From Rhodospirillales bacterium 47_12_T64 (GTDB lineage Bacteria > Pseudomonadota > Alphaproteobacteria > Kiloniellales > Kiloniellaceae): 8,800 nt of DNA. Below the pieces are notes generated by a model. It saw nothing but the letters and a program-made list of their open reading frames with translations. It was not told the origin of the DNA and searched no databases. Of the stretch, positions 1-7,439 are shown one piece after another. Numbering within the stretch: the first letter of the stretch is position 1; each line of letters starts with the position of its first letter. The stretch is taken from contig MABB01000018.1 in NCBI GenBank assembly GCA_002162915.1, positions 214 to 9,013 on the forward strand, given 5' to 3'. A program made the position numbers and the translations under genes.

Positions 1-1
1 G

Positions 2-448
2 GATAAAGCCAGTAACAAAGCGCTTGGTGTAGCCAGTTATCTGAGAGTTAACCCATCAGCTGGGTCGATTGAAGTTGGCCACATAAATTTCTCTCCCGCA
101 CTTCAACAAACGGTCACAGCGACTGAAGCGATGTATCTATTCATGTCTCGCGTCTTCAATGAGCTGGGTTATCGGCGATATGAATGGAAATGCAATGCCT
201 TGAATGAGGGCTCCAGAGCAGCTGCAAAGCGTTTGGGCTTCACATACGAAGGAACCTTCCGACAGGCCGACATCAACAAAAGTAGAAACCGGGATACAGC
301 ATGGTTCTCAATGCTGGATAGCGAATGGCCGACAATTGACCAGGCTTTCAAAGCTTGGCTTGCACCAACGAATTTCAAAGAAAACGGTGAACAAATTACT
401 AGCCTCTCAGTGTTGACGAGTGACGCTTTGGTTCGTGTCCGGACTTAA
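2..448 (+). CDS. GNAT-family N-acetyltransferase (RimJ/RimL type), 5' end missing
   Basis: The reading frame is open from the left edge of the window (base 2) to a TAA at 446-448, giving 148 C-terminal residues; the true start lies outside. The fragment has the second half of a GNAT fold of the RimJ/RimL (Acetyltransf_3) kind: a strand with EVGHINFSP, a helix that continues LFMSRVFNELGYRRYEWKC, then the acetyl-CoA-side motif ALNEGSRAAAKRLGF followed by YEGTFRQ, and the segment SRNRDTAWFSMLDSEW. Such enzymes move acetyl from acetyl-CoA to an amine on a small molecule or a protein N-terminus; the substrate cannot be read from sequence. The tail WLAPTNFKENGEQ is common at the C-terminus of this subgroup as I recall it, so the 3' end looks natural rather than broken. 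It converges with the nitroreductase-type gene, 20 bases apart, with no clear terminator hairpin between them. Confidence 0.9.
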   Translation, partial: DKASNKALGVASYLRVNPSAGSIEVGHINFSPALQQTVTATEAMYLFMSRVFNELGYRRYEWKCNALNEGSRAAAKRLGFTYEGTFRQADINKSRNRDTAWFSMLDSEWPTIDQAFKAWLAPTNFKENGEQITSLSVLTSDALVRVRT

Positions 449-468
449 CGCCTCCTATAACTCTAACT

Positions 469-1152
469 CTACTCGAACCAGCTGGTGGTCACATCCAACC
501 CTTTCTTGTTCAGGGCTTCCGCAGGAACAGAAGCATTTTCTGCGGGGTGCCCTGTAACAATAATCATGACAGGCTTTTCATGTTTGGGTCGACCAAGAAT
601 ATCCCTCAGAAAACCCATAGGGCTTGGAGTGTGGGTCAGCGTACCTAAACCCGCATTGTGTAACGCTGTGATCAAAAAACCGCAGGCTAATCCCACAGAT
701 TCTTGAATATAATAGTGTTTGATTTTGTCCCCCGTATCCTGATCAACATCAAAATTTTGTTGAAAGATAACAATCAAATAAGGGGCAATTTCAAGAAAAG
801 GTTTTCCCGGGTCAGTTCCTAAAGGCTCAAGATCCTTCAACCACTGCTTCCCCGCCTTTCCTGCATAAAACTCTTTTTCTTCCATTTCCGCTGCTTGGCG
901 AATTTCATGCTTTAGCTCAGGATTGCTGACAATTACAAAGTGCCATGGCTGCCTGTTTGCCCCCGAAGGAGCCAACCCGGCTGCCCGAACAGCATTTTCA
1001 ATAACGTCCCGTGATACAGGCTTTGCTGAAAAATCTCTGATCGTTCGACGACCTTCCATAAGCCTTAAAAAATCGGCACTCCGCCCTTCCATTTCGGATT
1101 GAGAATATTTTGGTAATCCAGAAAAGGGAACAATCTTGAAACTTGTGGACAT
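469..1152 (-). CDS. Nitroreductase-superfamily flavoprotein resembling iodotyrosine deiodinase
   Basis: A 227-residue cytoplasmic FMN enzyme is predicted. The usual FMN-binding signatures are present: RRTIRDFS (35-42), a segment with APSGANRQPWHF (61-72) and the late glycine-rich helix ALHNAGLGTLTHTP (163-176). Along most of its length it can be lined up with human iodotyrosine deiodinase (from memory): APSGAxxxPWxFVxV, KHKIR/KHEIR, the WxxDL segment, KxHYYxxxSVxxACGxLxxALxNAGL, and LGRPxHEK. The three residues that clamp the iodotyrosine zwitterion in that enzyme (Glu157, Tyr161, Lys182) fall on E92, Y96 and K117 here at identical spacing. The substrate is therefore probably a halogenated phenol or tyrosine-like molecule, by inference. 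I start at ATG 1152 because GGTGGAG lies 9 bases upstream; a longer frame beginning at TTG 1170 would run through that ribosome-binding site. The gene stands alone, leftward, downstream of tRNA-Gln. A general nitroreductase remains possible. Confidence 0.9.
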   Translation of the reverse strand: MSTSFKIVPFSGLPKYSQSEMEGRSADFLRLMEGRRTIRDFSAKPVSRDVIENAVRAAGLAPSGANRQPWHFVIVSNPELKHEIRQAAEMEEKEFYAGKAGKQWLKDLEPLGTDPGKPFLEIAPYLIVIFQQNFDVDQDTGDKIKHYYIQESVGLACGFLITALHNAGLGTLTHTPSPMGFLRDILGRPKHEKPVMIIVTGHPAENASVPAEALNKKGLDVTTSWFE

Positions 1153-1161
1153 TGTGCCGTT

Positions 1162-1168
1162 CTCCACC
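1162..1168 (-). promoter_or_regulatory. Ribosome-binding site GGTGGAG of the nitroreductase-type gene
   Basis: On the minus strand GGTGGAG is followed by nine bases and then ATG (1152-1150). It settles the start against the in-frame TTG at 1170-1168, which overlaps the site itself. Confidence 0.6.
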
Positions 1169-1323
1169 AAGAGCTTGTAATATCGGGATCTGAAGCGGTT
1201 TCTGAACAGGAGACTAACACAATTAGGAAGATTTAAACACTGCTGGCTTCCAGTAAGACGGGTAGCTTGTGGAAGGTGAGCCTACAAGGTGTATGAAGAA
1301 CAAGGTCGGCATAAAATTTATGC

Positions 1324-1356
1324 ACAAAAAGAAAAAGACCCCCGAAGGAGTCTTTT
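1324..1356 (-). terminator. Intrinsic terminator of tRNA-Gln
   Basis: Read on the minus strand, a 10-bp stem (AAAAGACTCC with GGGGTCTTTT, one G-U pair) is capped by a TTCG tetraloop and followed by a T-rich tract interrupted by one C. It begins about five bases after the CCA end of the tRNA, so it should end that transcript. A 15-base perfect palindrome (GCATAAA-A-TTTATGC, 1309-1323) lies just beyond it. Confidence 0.85.
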
Positions 1357-1360
1357 ACTT

Positions 1361-1435
1361 TGGTTGGGACGGCAGGATTCGAACCTGCGAATGCCGCTAC
1401 CAAAAAGCGGTGCCTTACCACTTGGCGACGTCCCA
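1361..1435 (-). tRNA. tRNA-Gln (anticodon UUG)
   Basis: The minus strand folds into a full 75-base cloverleaf. The acceptor stem is TGGGACG with CGTCCCA, followed by discriminator A and an encoded CCA (1363-1361). The D-arm is GCCAAGTGGTAAGGC, the anticodon stem CCGCT with AGCGG, the loop TTTTGGT, a five-base variable loop CATTC follows, and the T-arm is GCAGG-TTCGAAT-CCTGC. The loop puts TTG at the anticodon (1403-1401), which reads the Gln codon CAA and, by wobble, CAG. The gene stands alone, with a sigma70-like promoter just upstream and a strong terminator just downstream, so it appears to be its own transcription unit. No integrase or duplicated 3' tRNA end is visible, so there is no sign that it has been used as an attachment site here. 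Confidence 0.97.
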
Positions 1436-1450
1436 TCAATTGTGGGTGAG

Positions 1451-1478
1451 AAAATACCGTGAGATCCGAGGAAGTCAA
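1451..1478 (-). promoter_or_regulatory. Sigma70-like promoter of tRNA-Gln
   Basis: On the minus strand TTGACT (1478-1473) and TATTTT (1456-1451) are separated by 16 bases, with the mature tRNA beginning 15 bases after the -10 element. The hexamers are near consensus and the position fits a short tRNA leader. Confidence 0.65.
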
Positions 1479-1579
1479 TGGCTTAAAGCGAAAAAAAATA
1501 AATTCATTTTTTAAATGATTTTTTGCGTCTTCCTAGTGGATATTTACCACTTTTAAACCTGAATGCTTTACCCCTTGCA

Positions 1580-1608
1580 TTGATATTGGGTATCCTTGGT
1601 TGTATCTA
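1580..1608 (+). promoter_or_regulatory. Candidate promoter of the Lys-rich membrane protein gene
   Basis: TTGATA (1580-1585) and TATCTA (1603-1608) are separated by 17 bases. This would give a leader of roughly 90 bases before the ATG at 1708. The rest of the 1480-1707 gap is AT-rich and holds only a weak AT hairpin near 1502-1520 and no convincing gene. Confidence 0.4.
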
Positions 1609-1707
1609 ATCGGGATAACCAGGCAAAACCCGCCATTTAAGGCAACTTTACGAGAGCTGTTCATGCTTTTAAAACGCCAAAATTAAATAAACAGGGGACT
1701 GGAATTT

Positions 1708-2493
1708 ATGAGCGACGACAAGCTCAAGTCAGAGGGTGGGAAACCTGCCAAACGTAAGCCTGCTGTAAGCAAAGCAGCTGAGAAGAAGAGTGCGGCGACC
1801 TCAAAAACCACACCCACGGTAAATAAAAAGGCGGTAACTTCGAGTAAAACTTCCGCCCCAACCTCGGTCGCGAATCGTAAAACCAAAACAAAGGCAGATA
1901 AATCGGTAACCGCCAAAGCTTCTTTGGCTAAAAACACCGACAAAAAAATTACCAAAAGCTCTCAAGCTCCAAAAATGACGACAAAACAAACTGATACTTT
2001 AAAATCTTTAAAAGAAGTCGATACCCAAACATCGCCCTCAAAAGATAAAGATCAGAAAAAAACAACCAAGATACTTACTGCAAAGAGTGAAACCGAAACA
2101 GTTAATCGTCCTCGCAAAAGCAAGTCATTTACCAAAATGGCAACTGTTGCTGCTGTTTTATTTCTTGGTGTGCTTTTTGTATTTCTTAAGGGAAATGATC
2201 CAGAGAGTGTCGAAGAGCAATCGGCCTCGAAATCCCCTACGGTCCAAGTTGAGGCACCAAACCTCAATGCCAGCTCACCCTATGGTATGCGGGTCGAACA
2301 GCTCAAAGAAATCGAAAATCTTCTGGCAAGCCTAAATCTAGACCCAGGTAATATTGATGGTGACATCGATCATGATGCCGTTGCAGCCATCAGTTTATTT
2401 CAGGAGATTTCCGGTCTCCAGGTAGATGGCCGACCGACTCCAGATCTGCTCGTTGATCTCAAGGCTGTTGAAGAATTACTCAAGATTGAATGA
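1708..2493 (+). CDS. Single-pass membrane protein: Lys-rich cytoplasmic tail and periplasmic peptidoglycan-binding domain
   Basis: The protein has 261 residues in three parts. Residues 1-143 are low-complexity and rich in Lys, Thr, Ser and Ala, with about 34 Lys and 4 Arg against about 13 acidic residues, like histone-H1-type or AlgP-like tails. A hydrophobic stretch at 144-160 (MATVAAVLFLGVLFVFL) follows directly after the basic cluster RPRKSKSFTK, which by the positive-inside rule places the N-terminal tail in the cytoplasm. After an acidic linker, residues 196-258 match the PG_binding_1 pattern (helix EIENLLASLNLDPGNIDGDI, then AVAAISLFQ and GLQVDGRPTPDLL), which binds peptidoglycan. It is therefore probably an inner-membrane protein reaching from cytoplasm to cell wall. 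No catalytic domain is visible. ATG 1708 lies behind AGGGGA about ten bases upstream. It converges with ispE, 61 bases apart. The domain calls are fairly firm; the role is unknown. Confidence 0.85.
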   Translation: MSDDKLKSEGGKPAKRKPAVSKAAEKKSAATSKTTPTVNKKAVTSSKTSAPTSVANRKTKTKADKSVTAKASLAKNTDKKITKSSQAPKMTTKQTDTLKSLKEVDTQTSPSKDKDQKKTTKILTAKSETETVNRPRKSKSFTKMATVAAVLFLGVLFVFLKGNDPESVEEQSASKSPTVQVEAPNLNASSPYGMRVEQLKEIENLLASLNLDPGNIDGDIDHDAVAAISLFQEISGLQVDGRPTPDLLVDLKAVEELLKIE

Positions 2494-2554
2494 TGTAATC
2501 ACACACACACGATGCGAAGAACATATAAGCCCCTGCTCCTGTCCTCTGACACCT

Positions 2555-3421
2555 CTAGATCACGTTTGTTGAGACAGACCACCAACCGGGGCGTTCTTTG
2601 CTGATAGCTGAAGCTGCCTTTTCAGCATTTTCAAAAGACGAATAAAGCCCAAAGCAGGTTGCCCCACTTCCAGACATCCCAGAAAAGCGACAGCCCTGTT
2701 GCTGCTTCAGCTTGCTAAGAGCTTCGTTAATGATCGGTTGCTGTTCACAGGCTGGGCGCTGCAGATCATTTCCTGCCTCGATCAGGTACCTGCTTAAATC
2801 ATCCACCGACGAGAATGAAACCGGCTTTGGCTTCCTGGTTGAGAATTGGCCATTAAGATTTTTAAAAATCTCTGGGGTAGAAACTGCTACTCCCGGATTA
2901 AGCAACACAGTAAATAGCCCAGGAAGCTCAGGCCCAATACTCAACTTTTCGCCAATACCTTCCATCCAGCGGCATCGGTCTTCAAGGCAAACAGGTACGT
3001 CTGCACCAAGGCTCAAAGCCAATTGTCGCGTTTGCTCTTGTGCAAGCCCTTCAATTTCCCACAAGCGAGCAAGGCCTCGCAAAGTCGCCGCAGCATCTGC
3101 AGAGCCTCCACCAATACCAGAAGCAACGGGAAGGTTTTTAATTAGGTGAATTTCTACCCCTTGCTTGACTTCGCAATAAATCGAAAGAGCTTGAACTGCG
3201 CGTATAACAAGATTGTTTTCAGGGGCAGAGTCCTTCAACCCCCTGGCGAAGGGTCCCGAAACTTTCAAAGACAGTTCGCTAGAGGGTGTAAAGTGTAGAA
3301 CGTCCCCGACACCAGAGAATCCGACAAGACTATGCAGGAGGTGATATCCGTCATCCCGACGGCCCACGACCTGCAAAGTCAGATTTACCTTTGCCGGAGC
3401 ATATTCAGTAATCCTGTTCAT
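2555..3421 (-). CDS. ispE: 4-diphosphocytidyl-2-C-methyl-D-erythritol kinase
   Basis: This cytoplasmic GHMP-family kinase of 288 residues has the usual IspE length. It phosphorylates the 2-hydroxyl of CDP-methylerythritol with ATP, the fourth step of the MEP route to isopentenyl and dimethylallyl diphosphate. Visible marks are the N-terminal APAKVNLTL with catalytic-site Lys11, RRDDGYHLLHS (21-31), the ATP-binding glycine loop LPVASGIGGGSADAAATL (97-114), LGADVPVC with catalytic Asp141, and the C-terminal GHMP motif MSGSGATCFGLY (249-260). It ends in TAG. The start ATG lies 16 bases after the stop of the TPR lipoprotein gene and has no obvious Shine-Dalgarno, so it is probably the second gene of that transcript and translated by coupling or a weak site. 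No terminator hairpin is apparent in the 61 bases before the convergent neighbour. Confidence 0.97.
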   Translation of the reverse strand: MNRITEYAPAKVNLTLQVVGRRDDGYHLLHSLVGFSGVGDVLHFTPSSELSLKVSGPFARGLKDSAPENNLVIRAVQALSIYCEVKQGVEIHLIKNLPVASGIGGGSADAAATLRGLARLWEIEGLAQEQTRQLALSLGADVPVCLEDRCRWMEGIGEKLSIGPELPGLFTVLLNPGVAVSTPEIFKNLNGQFSTRKPKPVSFSSVDDLSRYLIEAGNDLQRPACEQQPIINEALSKLKQQQGCRFSGMSGSGATCFGLYSSFENAEKAASAISKERPGWWSVSTNVI

Positions 3422-3437
3422 AGAAATTGATATTAGA

Positions 3438-5201
3438 TCAACTGTCAGAGACAGAAGAACTTATGCCTTTATCAATTTTGATTTTAATCAGTTCAACCTG
3501 CTCTTCTTCAGGATCAAAACTTAAAGCACGACGCCACTGGAATCGAGCTTCATGACGTCGCCCAACTCTCCAATAAGCATCACCGAGATGATCGTTAATC
3601 ACAGGGTCTTCAGCCTTCAACTCGATAGCGCGCTCCAGATAGTCCACGGCACTTTTGTACTTCCCCAGCTGATAATATACCCAGCCAAGGCTGTCGACCA
3701 CGTAACCGTCTTCAGGCCTGAGTTCCACCGCTTTGATAAGCATTTCCTCAGCTTCAGGCAGGTTTTTTTGCTGCTCTACCCAAGAATAGGCCAGATAATT
3801 GAGGACGTGAGGTTGATCCGGTGAGAGGTCTAACGCTTTCAGAAAATCCGCTTCCGCTTTAGGCCACTTCTTGGTTCGTTCGTATGCAATCCCCCGGAAG
3901 TAATACAAAGACCAGTAACGAGGATTTTCTTCATCAATGCGTTCGATTGCCTGCTGGTAAGCAAGCGCAGATGCCGTGTATTTTTCTGATGCCCGAAGCA
4001 AGTTTCCCCTGCGGAGATATGGCTCGAATCGCTCAGGCCTTAAACTTGAAAGCTGCTTAAGCGTTTCAAGAGTTTCGGCCTCGAGACCAAGAGCATCCAA
4101 CTCATCCGCAATGCGTAATCCGACAGTCCAGGCATAGGGGGACTCTAACGAAATTGTCTTGTAAAGTTCGATGGCGTCACGGCTACGTCCCTGGGTTTGC
4201 ATTATTTCGCCCACAAGGATTTTGGCTTCCTCGTATTCAGGCCGAAGCTTAAGAGCTTGATTGGCATAAACCAAACCAGTGTCGTAAGCTTTTTCTTGAG
4301 CATGCAAGCTTGCAAAGCCAAACAAGATTTCAGCAAAAGCATCACCTGGTGTGTTTATAACACGGTCAAGCCCCTCACCCGAGGCAAGCTTCTGTAATGA
4401 ATGTGTCGCAATCGCGTTTTCTGGATCTCCGTTAAGATAGGTCTCCAAAAGCCCCTGAGCCGCCTCTGTATCACCCTGCCTATTGAGAAAGTCCGCAACA
4501 ATGTTAACTTGCCGTAACGTTGGTTGCTTAGCAGTACTCAATAGCGCGAGATAATCATTTCGCGCATCTTCAGGTCGTCCGCCCAGGTCCTTGAGCAACG
4601 CAATCTGGATTCCATAGAGCGTTTTGAAACCCTCTTTCTTCGAAAGAGATTCCAGATTCGAGAGAGCCTTGTTCAAGTCGTCTTTTGCAAGATCTGTCCA
4701 GGCCGAGAACATTGGTTGAAGCACGGTATTAATGCCAACCTTTGGCGCAGCATCAATTCTTATCTGCGCCTCATCCCAGTCTTCACGCTTTACAGCATCG
4801 ATCAAAAGCACCAGATGAGCTAACGCTTGATCAGGAGAGACGGCGAGTAGCCGAGACGAGAGATCAATAGATTCCTTGTCACGCCCGACACTCGCTGCCA
4901 ATAAAAATGATCTTGCAAGAAGGCGCGGATCTTCAGGCGATGCCTCCAGAGTATGCAACATCAGGTCAGTTGCTATGGAATAGTCGCGATTGTGTCCTGC
5001 GACCAGCCCGGCCAAATAGGTCCCTGAAGGAGAGCTGTATTGGCTGATAAGAGGTACATTTTCCCCTTTAGCAGCTGTATTGGCCGTTATATCCGATTCG
5101 CTTTGCGAAGCAGAACAAGCACTTAAAACAAGAGCCGTTCCAGCAAGGGTCAGGAACCTACGAAAATTACCTTTTACGAGCATAGAGCCATGGCGAGGCA
5201 A
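3438..5201 (-). CDS. TPR-repeat lipoprotein
   Basis: The protein has 587 residues. The N-terminus is a lipoprotein signal: basic residues (KGNFRR), a hydrophobic core (FLTLAGTALVL) and a lipobox LSAC with Cys29 as the expected lipidation site, so it should be periplasmic and anchored in the inner or outer membrane. The rest is helical tetratricopeptide repeats. The best are at the C-terminus: around 433-460 (YYFRGIAYERTKKWPKAEAD), 465-495 (LNYLAYSWVEQQKNLPEAEE), 502-529 (VDSLGWVYYQLGKYKSAVDY) and 535-563 (NDHLGDAYWRVGRRHEARFQ). Others are recognisable at 287-320 and 326-350. TPRs bind other proteins, and no enzymatic domain is seen. The TTG at 5201-5199 is preferred as start because AGGAGG lies five bases upstream; the ATG at 5183 would be 23 bases away from it. 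It is the first gene of a probable two-gene unit with ispE and follows the terminator of the ETF-QO gene. Partner proteins are unknown. Confidence 0.93.
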   Translation of the reverse strand: MPRHGSMLVKGNFRRFLTLAGTALVLSACSASQSESDITANTAAKGENVPLISQYSSPSGTYLAGLVAGHNRDYSIATDLMLHTLEASPEDPRLLARSFLLAASVGRDKESIDLSSRLLAVSPDQALAHLVLLIDAVKREDWDEAQIRIDAAPKVGINTVLQPMFSAWTDLAKDDLNKALSNLESLSKKEGFKTLYGIQIALLKDLGGRPEDARNDYLALLSTAKQPTLRQVNIVADFLNRQGDTEAAQGLLETYLNGDPENAIATHSLQKLASGEGLDRVINTPGDAFAEILFGFASLHAQEKAYDTGLVYANQALKLRPEYEEAKILVGEIMQTQGRSRDAIELYKTISLESPYAWTVGLRIADELDALGLEAETLETLKQLSSLRPERFEPYLRRGNLLRASEKYTASALAYQQAIERIDEENPRYWSLYYFRGIAYERTKKWPKAEADFLKALDLSPDQPHVLNYLAYSWVEQQKNLPEAEEMLIKAVELRPEDGYVVDSLGWVYYQLGKYKSAVDYLERAIELKAEDPVINDHLGDAYWRVGRRHEARFQWRRALSFDPEEEQVELIKIKIDKGISSSVSDS

Positions 5202-5206
5202 ATCAT

Positions 5207-5212
5207 CCTCCT
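5207..5212 (-). promoter_or_regulatory. Consensus ribosome-binding site AGGAGG before a TTG start
   Basis: On the minus strand AGGAGG (5212-5207) is followed by five bases and TTG (5201-5199). This spacing makes TTG the likely start of the TPR lipoprotein and rules against the ATG at 5183, which has no site of its own. Confidence 0.65.
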
Positions 5213-5295
5213 CTTCGCCTGACAGAATTGAAATCAGTCTACCCTTCTACAACCCTCCCGCCAAGTATCTGTTGCACAAGTTAAAGTTACTCAAC

Positions 5296-5332
5296 AAAAA
5301 AATCAGCCCAACTCATCACAAGTTGGACTGAT
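5296..5332 (-). terminator. Intrinsic terminator of the ETF-QO gene
   Basis: On the minus strand a 12-bp stem (ATCAGTCCAACT with AGTTGGGCTGAT, one G-U pair) closes a seven-base loop and runs into seven T. It starts 36 bases after the ETF-QO stop codon and separates that gene from the TPR-ispE unit, whose promoter should lie between about 5213 and 5295. I see no clear promoter hexamers there. Confidence 0.92.
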
Positions 5333-5368
5333 CTCTTGAACATATAAACGAAAGTTTACTTTTTTCCA

Positions 5369-7027
5369 TTACATATTGGGATAATTAGGCCCACCTGCGC
5401 CCTCTGGCGTAATCCAGTTAATATTCTGGGTAGGGTCTTTAATATCGCAGGTTTTGCAATGTACACAGTTTTGAGCATTGATTTGTAACTGCGGATTATT
5501 ACCATCATCATCACGTACAATTTCATAAACGCCTGCGGGGCAGAAACGCTGTTCAGGTGCATCGTATATCGCAAGGTTGTGCGCAATCGGCACAGAAGAA
5601 TCCTTCAACGTCAAATGACAAGGTTGATCCTCTTCGTGATTTGTTCCGGAAACAAACACAGATGACAGGCGGTCGAATGAAATTTTACCATCCGGTTTTG
5701 GATATTCAATTTTTGGCATATCTGCCGCCGGCTTGAGACATTCATGATCGTGGTGCTTGTGATGGAAAGTCCAAGGGAGTTTGCCTCCAAACACTTTGAG
5801 ATCTATCCCCGCATAGAGCATTGAACCCCAGAGACCAAACTTACTAAAGGATGGGCGGAAGTTACGCGATGCATAGAGTTCTTCGTAAACCCATGATTTT
5901 TTATAGGCTTCCGGATAGCTTTCCAACACAGCTGGTGTAACTTCTTCACCACTATCCGTTACTGCTGTAAATGCACTTTCAGCAGCAAGCATGCCTGTCT
6001 TCATCGCGTTATGGCTGCCCTTGATTTTCGCAACATTCAAGAAGCCCGCGGAACAACCGATAAGAGCACCACCAGGGAATGCCAGATCAGGTACAGATTG
6101 AAGGCCCCCTTCGTTCAGGGCACGCGCACCATATGAGATTCGCTTACCGCCTTCGAGCATTTCAGCAATGGCCGGGTGCATCTTGAACCGTTGAAACTCA
6201 CCAAACGGGAAGAGATGTGGATTTTCATAATCCAGGCCAACGACATAGCCCACATAAGCCTGACCATTTTCCAAATGGTAAATGAAAGACCCACCCCAGG
6301 TATCACTTTTCATCGGCCAACCAGCAGTGTGGATAACCGTTCCAGCCTTGTGTTTGGCTGGATCAAGTTCCCAAAGCTCTTTCATCCCGATGCCATACGT
6401 TTGTGGATCTGAATTTTCTCTAAGGTTAAATTTTTCCATCAAACCTTTGCTGAGAGACCCACGACAGCCTTCAGCAAAGAAGGTGTATTTACCGTGTAAT
6501 TCCATACCGGGCATGTAGGAATCTTTTTGCTCACCGGACTTGCTAAGCCCCATATCGCCAGTCGCGACACCCTTCACGCGACCATCTTCATGGTAAACAA
6601 CTTCCGCAGCCGCAAAACCTGGGTAAATTTCAACACCTAGCTCTTCGGCTCGCTCGCCCAGCCAGCGGCATAGATTACCCAGAGAAATCACATAGTTGCC
6701 ATCATTGTGCATTTGACCGGGAAGCAGGCTTACAGGAACCTCGCGAGAGCCTTTTTCGCTCAAGAGCATGAATTTTTCATCAGAAACAGGCGCATTCAAT
6801 GGCGCACCTTTTTCTTTCCAATCAGGAATCAATTCGTCCAGCGCACGCGGTTCAAAAACAGCCCCGGAAAAAATATGAGCTCCAACCTCAGAGCCTTTCT
6901 CAAGGACACAGACTGAAACCTCCTTACCGCTTTCAGCTGATAATTGACGCAGTTTAATTGCAGCAGCCAACCCGGCAGGGCCCGCACCAACAATAACAAC
7001 GTCGTATTCCATAAATTCGCGTTCCAA
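5369..7027 (-). CDS. Electron transfer flavoprotein-ubiquinone oxidoreductase
   Basis: This enzyme of about 552 residues takes electrons from reduced ETF, itself charged by acyl-CoA and amino-acid dehydrogenases, and passes them to ubiquinone in the membrane. The N-terminus has the FAD Rossmann motif [18 protein letters not shown], followed by the family's [24 protein letters not shown] segment in pieces. The body carries [13 protein letters not shown] and [20 protein letters not shown]. The C-terminus holds the 4Fe-4S ligands, Cys496, Cys521, Cys524 and Cys527; the 25-3-3 spacing equals that of the human protein (Cys561, 586, 589, 592, recalled). Start: I choose TTG at 7027 because GGAG lies eight bases upstream and translation begins with [13 protein letters not shown], the N-terminus I recall for alphaproteobacterial members. 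GTG at 7057 (562 residues) and ATG at 7012 are alternatives. It is transcribed alone, divergent from the UDG-like gene, and ends at the terminator near 5300. Confidence 0.96.
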   Translation of the reverse strand: MEREFMEYDVVIVGAGPAGLAAAIKLRQLSAESGKEVSVCVLEKGSEVGAHIFSGAVFEPRALDELIPDWKEKGAPLNAPVSDEKFMLLSEKGSREVPVSLLPGQMHNDGNYVISLGNLCRWLGERAEELGVEIYPGFAAAEVVYHEDGRVKGVATGDMGLSKSGEQKDSYMPGMELHGKYTFFAEGCRGSLSKGLMEKFNLRENSDPQTYGIGMKELWELDPAKHKAGTVIHTAGWPMKSDTWGGSFIYHLENGQAYVGYVVGLDYENPHLFPFGEFQRFKMHPAIAEMLEGGKRISYGARALNEGGLQSVPDLAFPGGALIGCSAGFLNVAKIKGSHNAMKTGMLAAESAFTAVTDSGEEVTPAVLESYPEAYKKSWVYEELYASRNFRPSFSKFGLWGSMLYAGIDLKVFGGKLPWTFHHKHHDHECLKPAADMPKIEYPKPDGKISFDRLSSVFVSGTNHEEDQPCHLTLKDSSVPIAHNLAIYDAPEQRFCPAGVYEIVRDDDGNNPQLQINAQNCVHCKTCDIKDPTQNINWITPEGAGGPNYPNM

Positions 7028-7439
7028 AGCCTTCTCTCCAATTCCTGCCGAGATCACTGTGACTTATCACGTCACTTCTCTCAAAACCAAGTTTAGCCAC
7101 AATAATTCAACAAAATTCCACAAATGGCCACAGTTTTTTATTTTATGGTGGATAAATCTAACTACCCCCAAGTATTCAAATTCAATTTATAGAATTTTTC
7201 GCGCTGCAGCAATTTAACAATAACGACATAGAAGGGGCCAAAAGTACGTACAGGATTTGCAATATTACCCCTGTACACATAATTTTAATTCACAATACCA
7301 GAGACAAAATAAAATTATCTCTCAACACTACTCAACATTACATGGAACAACCTGCCACATTGGTTTATGTACACAGAGAGTAAATTGTCATAATCAGCTA
7401 AGGCAATTTATTGCATCTGGTGTTGCAAAAGTGAATAAA
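7028..7439. other. AT-rich divergent intergenic region, no gene seen
   Basis: About 410 bases separate the ETF-QO and UDG-like starts, long for this window, and must hold both promoters. A weak rightward candidate is TTGCAA (7257-7262), 17 bases, TAATTT (7280-7285). Other structure includes a cluster of TCAC/GTGA half-sites at 7054-7075, three CCACA words at 7097, 7118 and 7128 (spaced 21 and 10 bases), an inverted repeat AAATTC-8-GAATTT at 7178-7197, and TGTACACA at 7272 and 7368. A rightward frame stays open from 7257, but its residues are rich in His, Cys, Gln and Asn and do not look like protein of this family. Confidence 0.6.
7054..7075. repeat. Overlapping TCAC/GTGA inverted repeats, possible operator
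   Basis: TCAC-T-GTGA (7054-7062), GTGA-CTTA-TCAC (7059-7070) and GTGAC-7-GTCAC (7059-7075) overlap just upstream of the chosen ETF-QO start. Such dense dyad symmetry may be a repressor site, but no regulator can be named. Confidence 0.35.

Noticed and set aside
1361..1435. tRNA-Gln as an integration site for a mobile element
   Set aside because: No integrase, no repeated tRNA 3' end and no composition shift are visible in the window.
2500..2510. Short CA dinucleotide run between converging genes
   Set aside because: It is about five and a half copies, too short to carry meaning.
2712..3149. Long rightward open frame opposite ispE
   Set aside because: It is an antisense shadow of a well-conserved gene, with no family features of its own.
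6328..6336. Exact DnaA-box word TGTGGATAA
   Set aside because: It is a single copy inside the ETF-QO coding sequence, with no other boxes clustered and no origin-linked genes nearby.
7257..7439. N-terminal extension of the UDG-like protein (61 more codons, from TTG 7257)
   Set aside because: The frame is open, but its residues are rich in Gln, Asn, His and Cys and match nothing in the family; similarity begins at the ATG near 7440.
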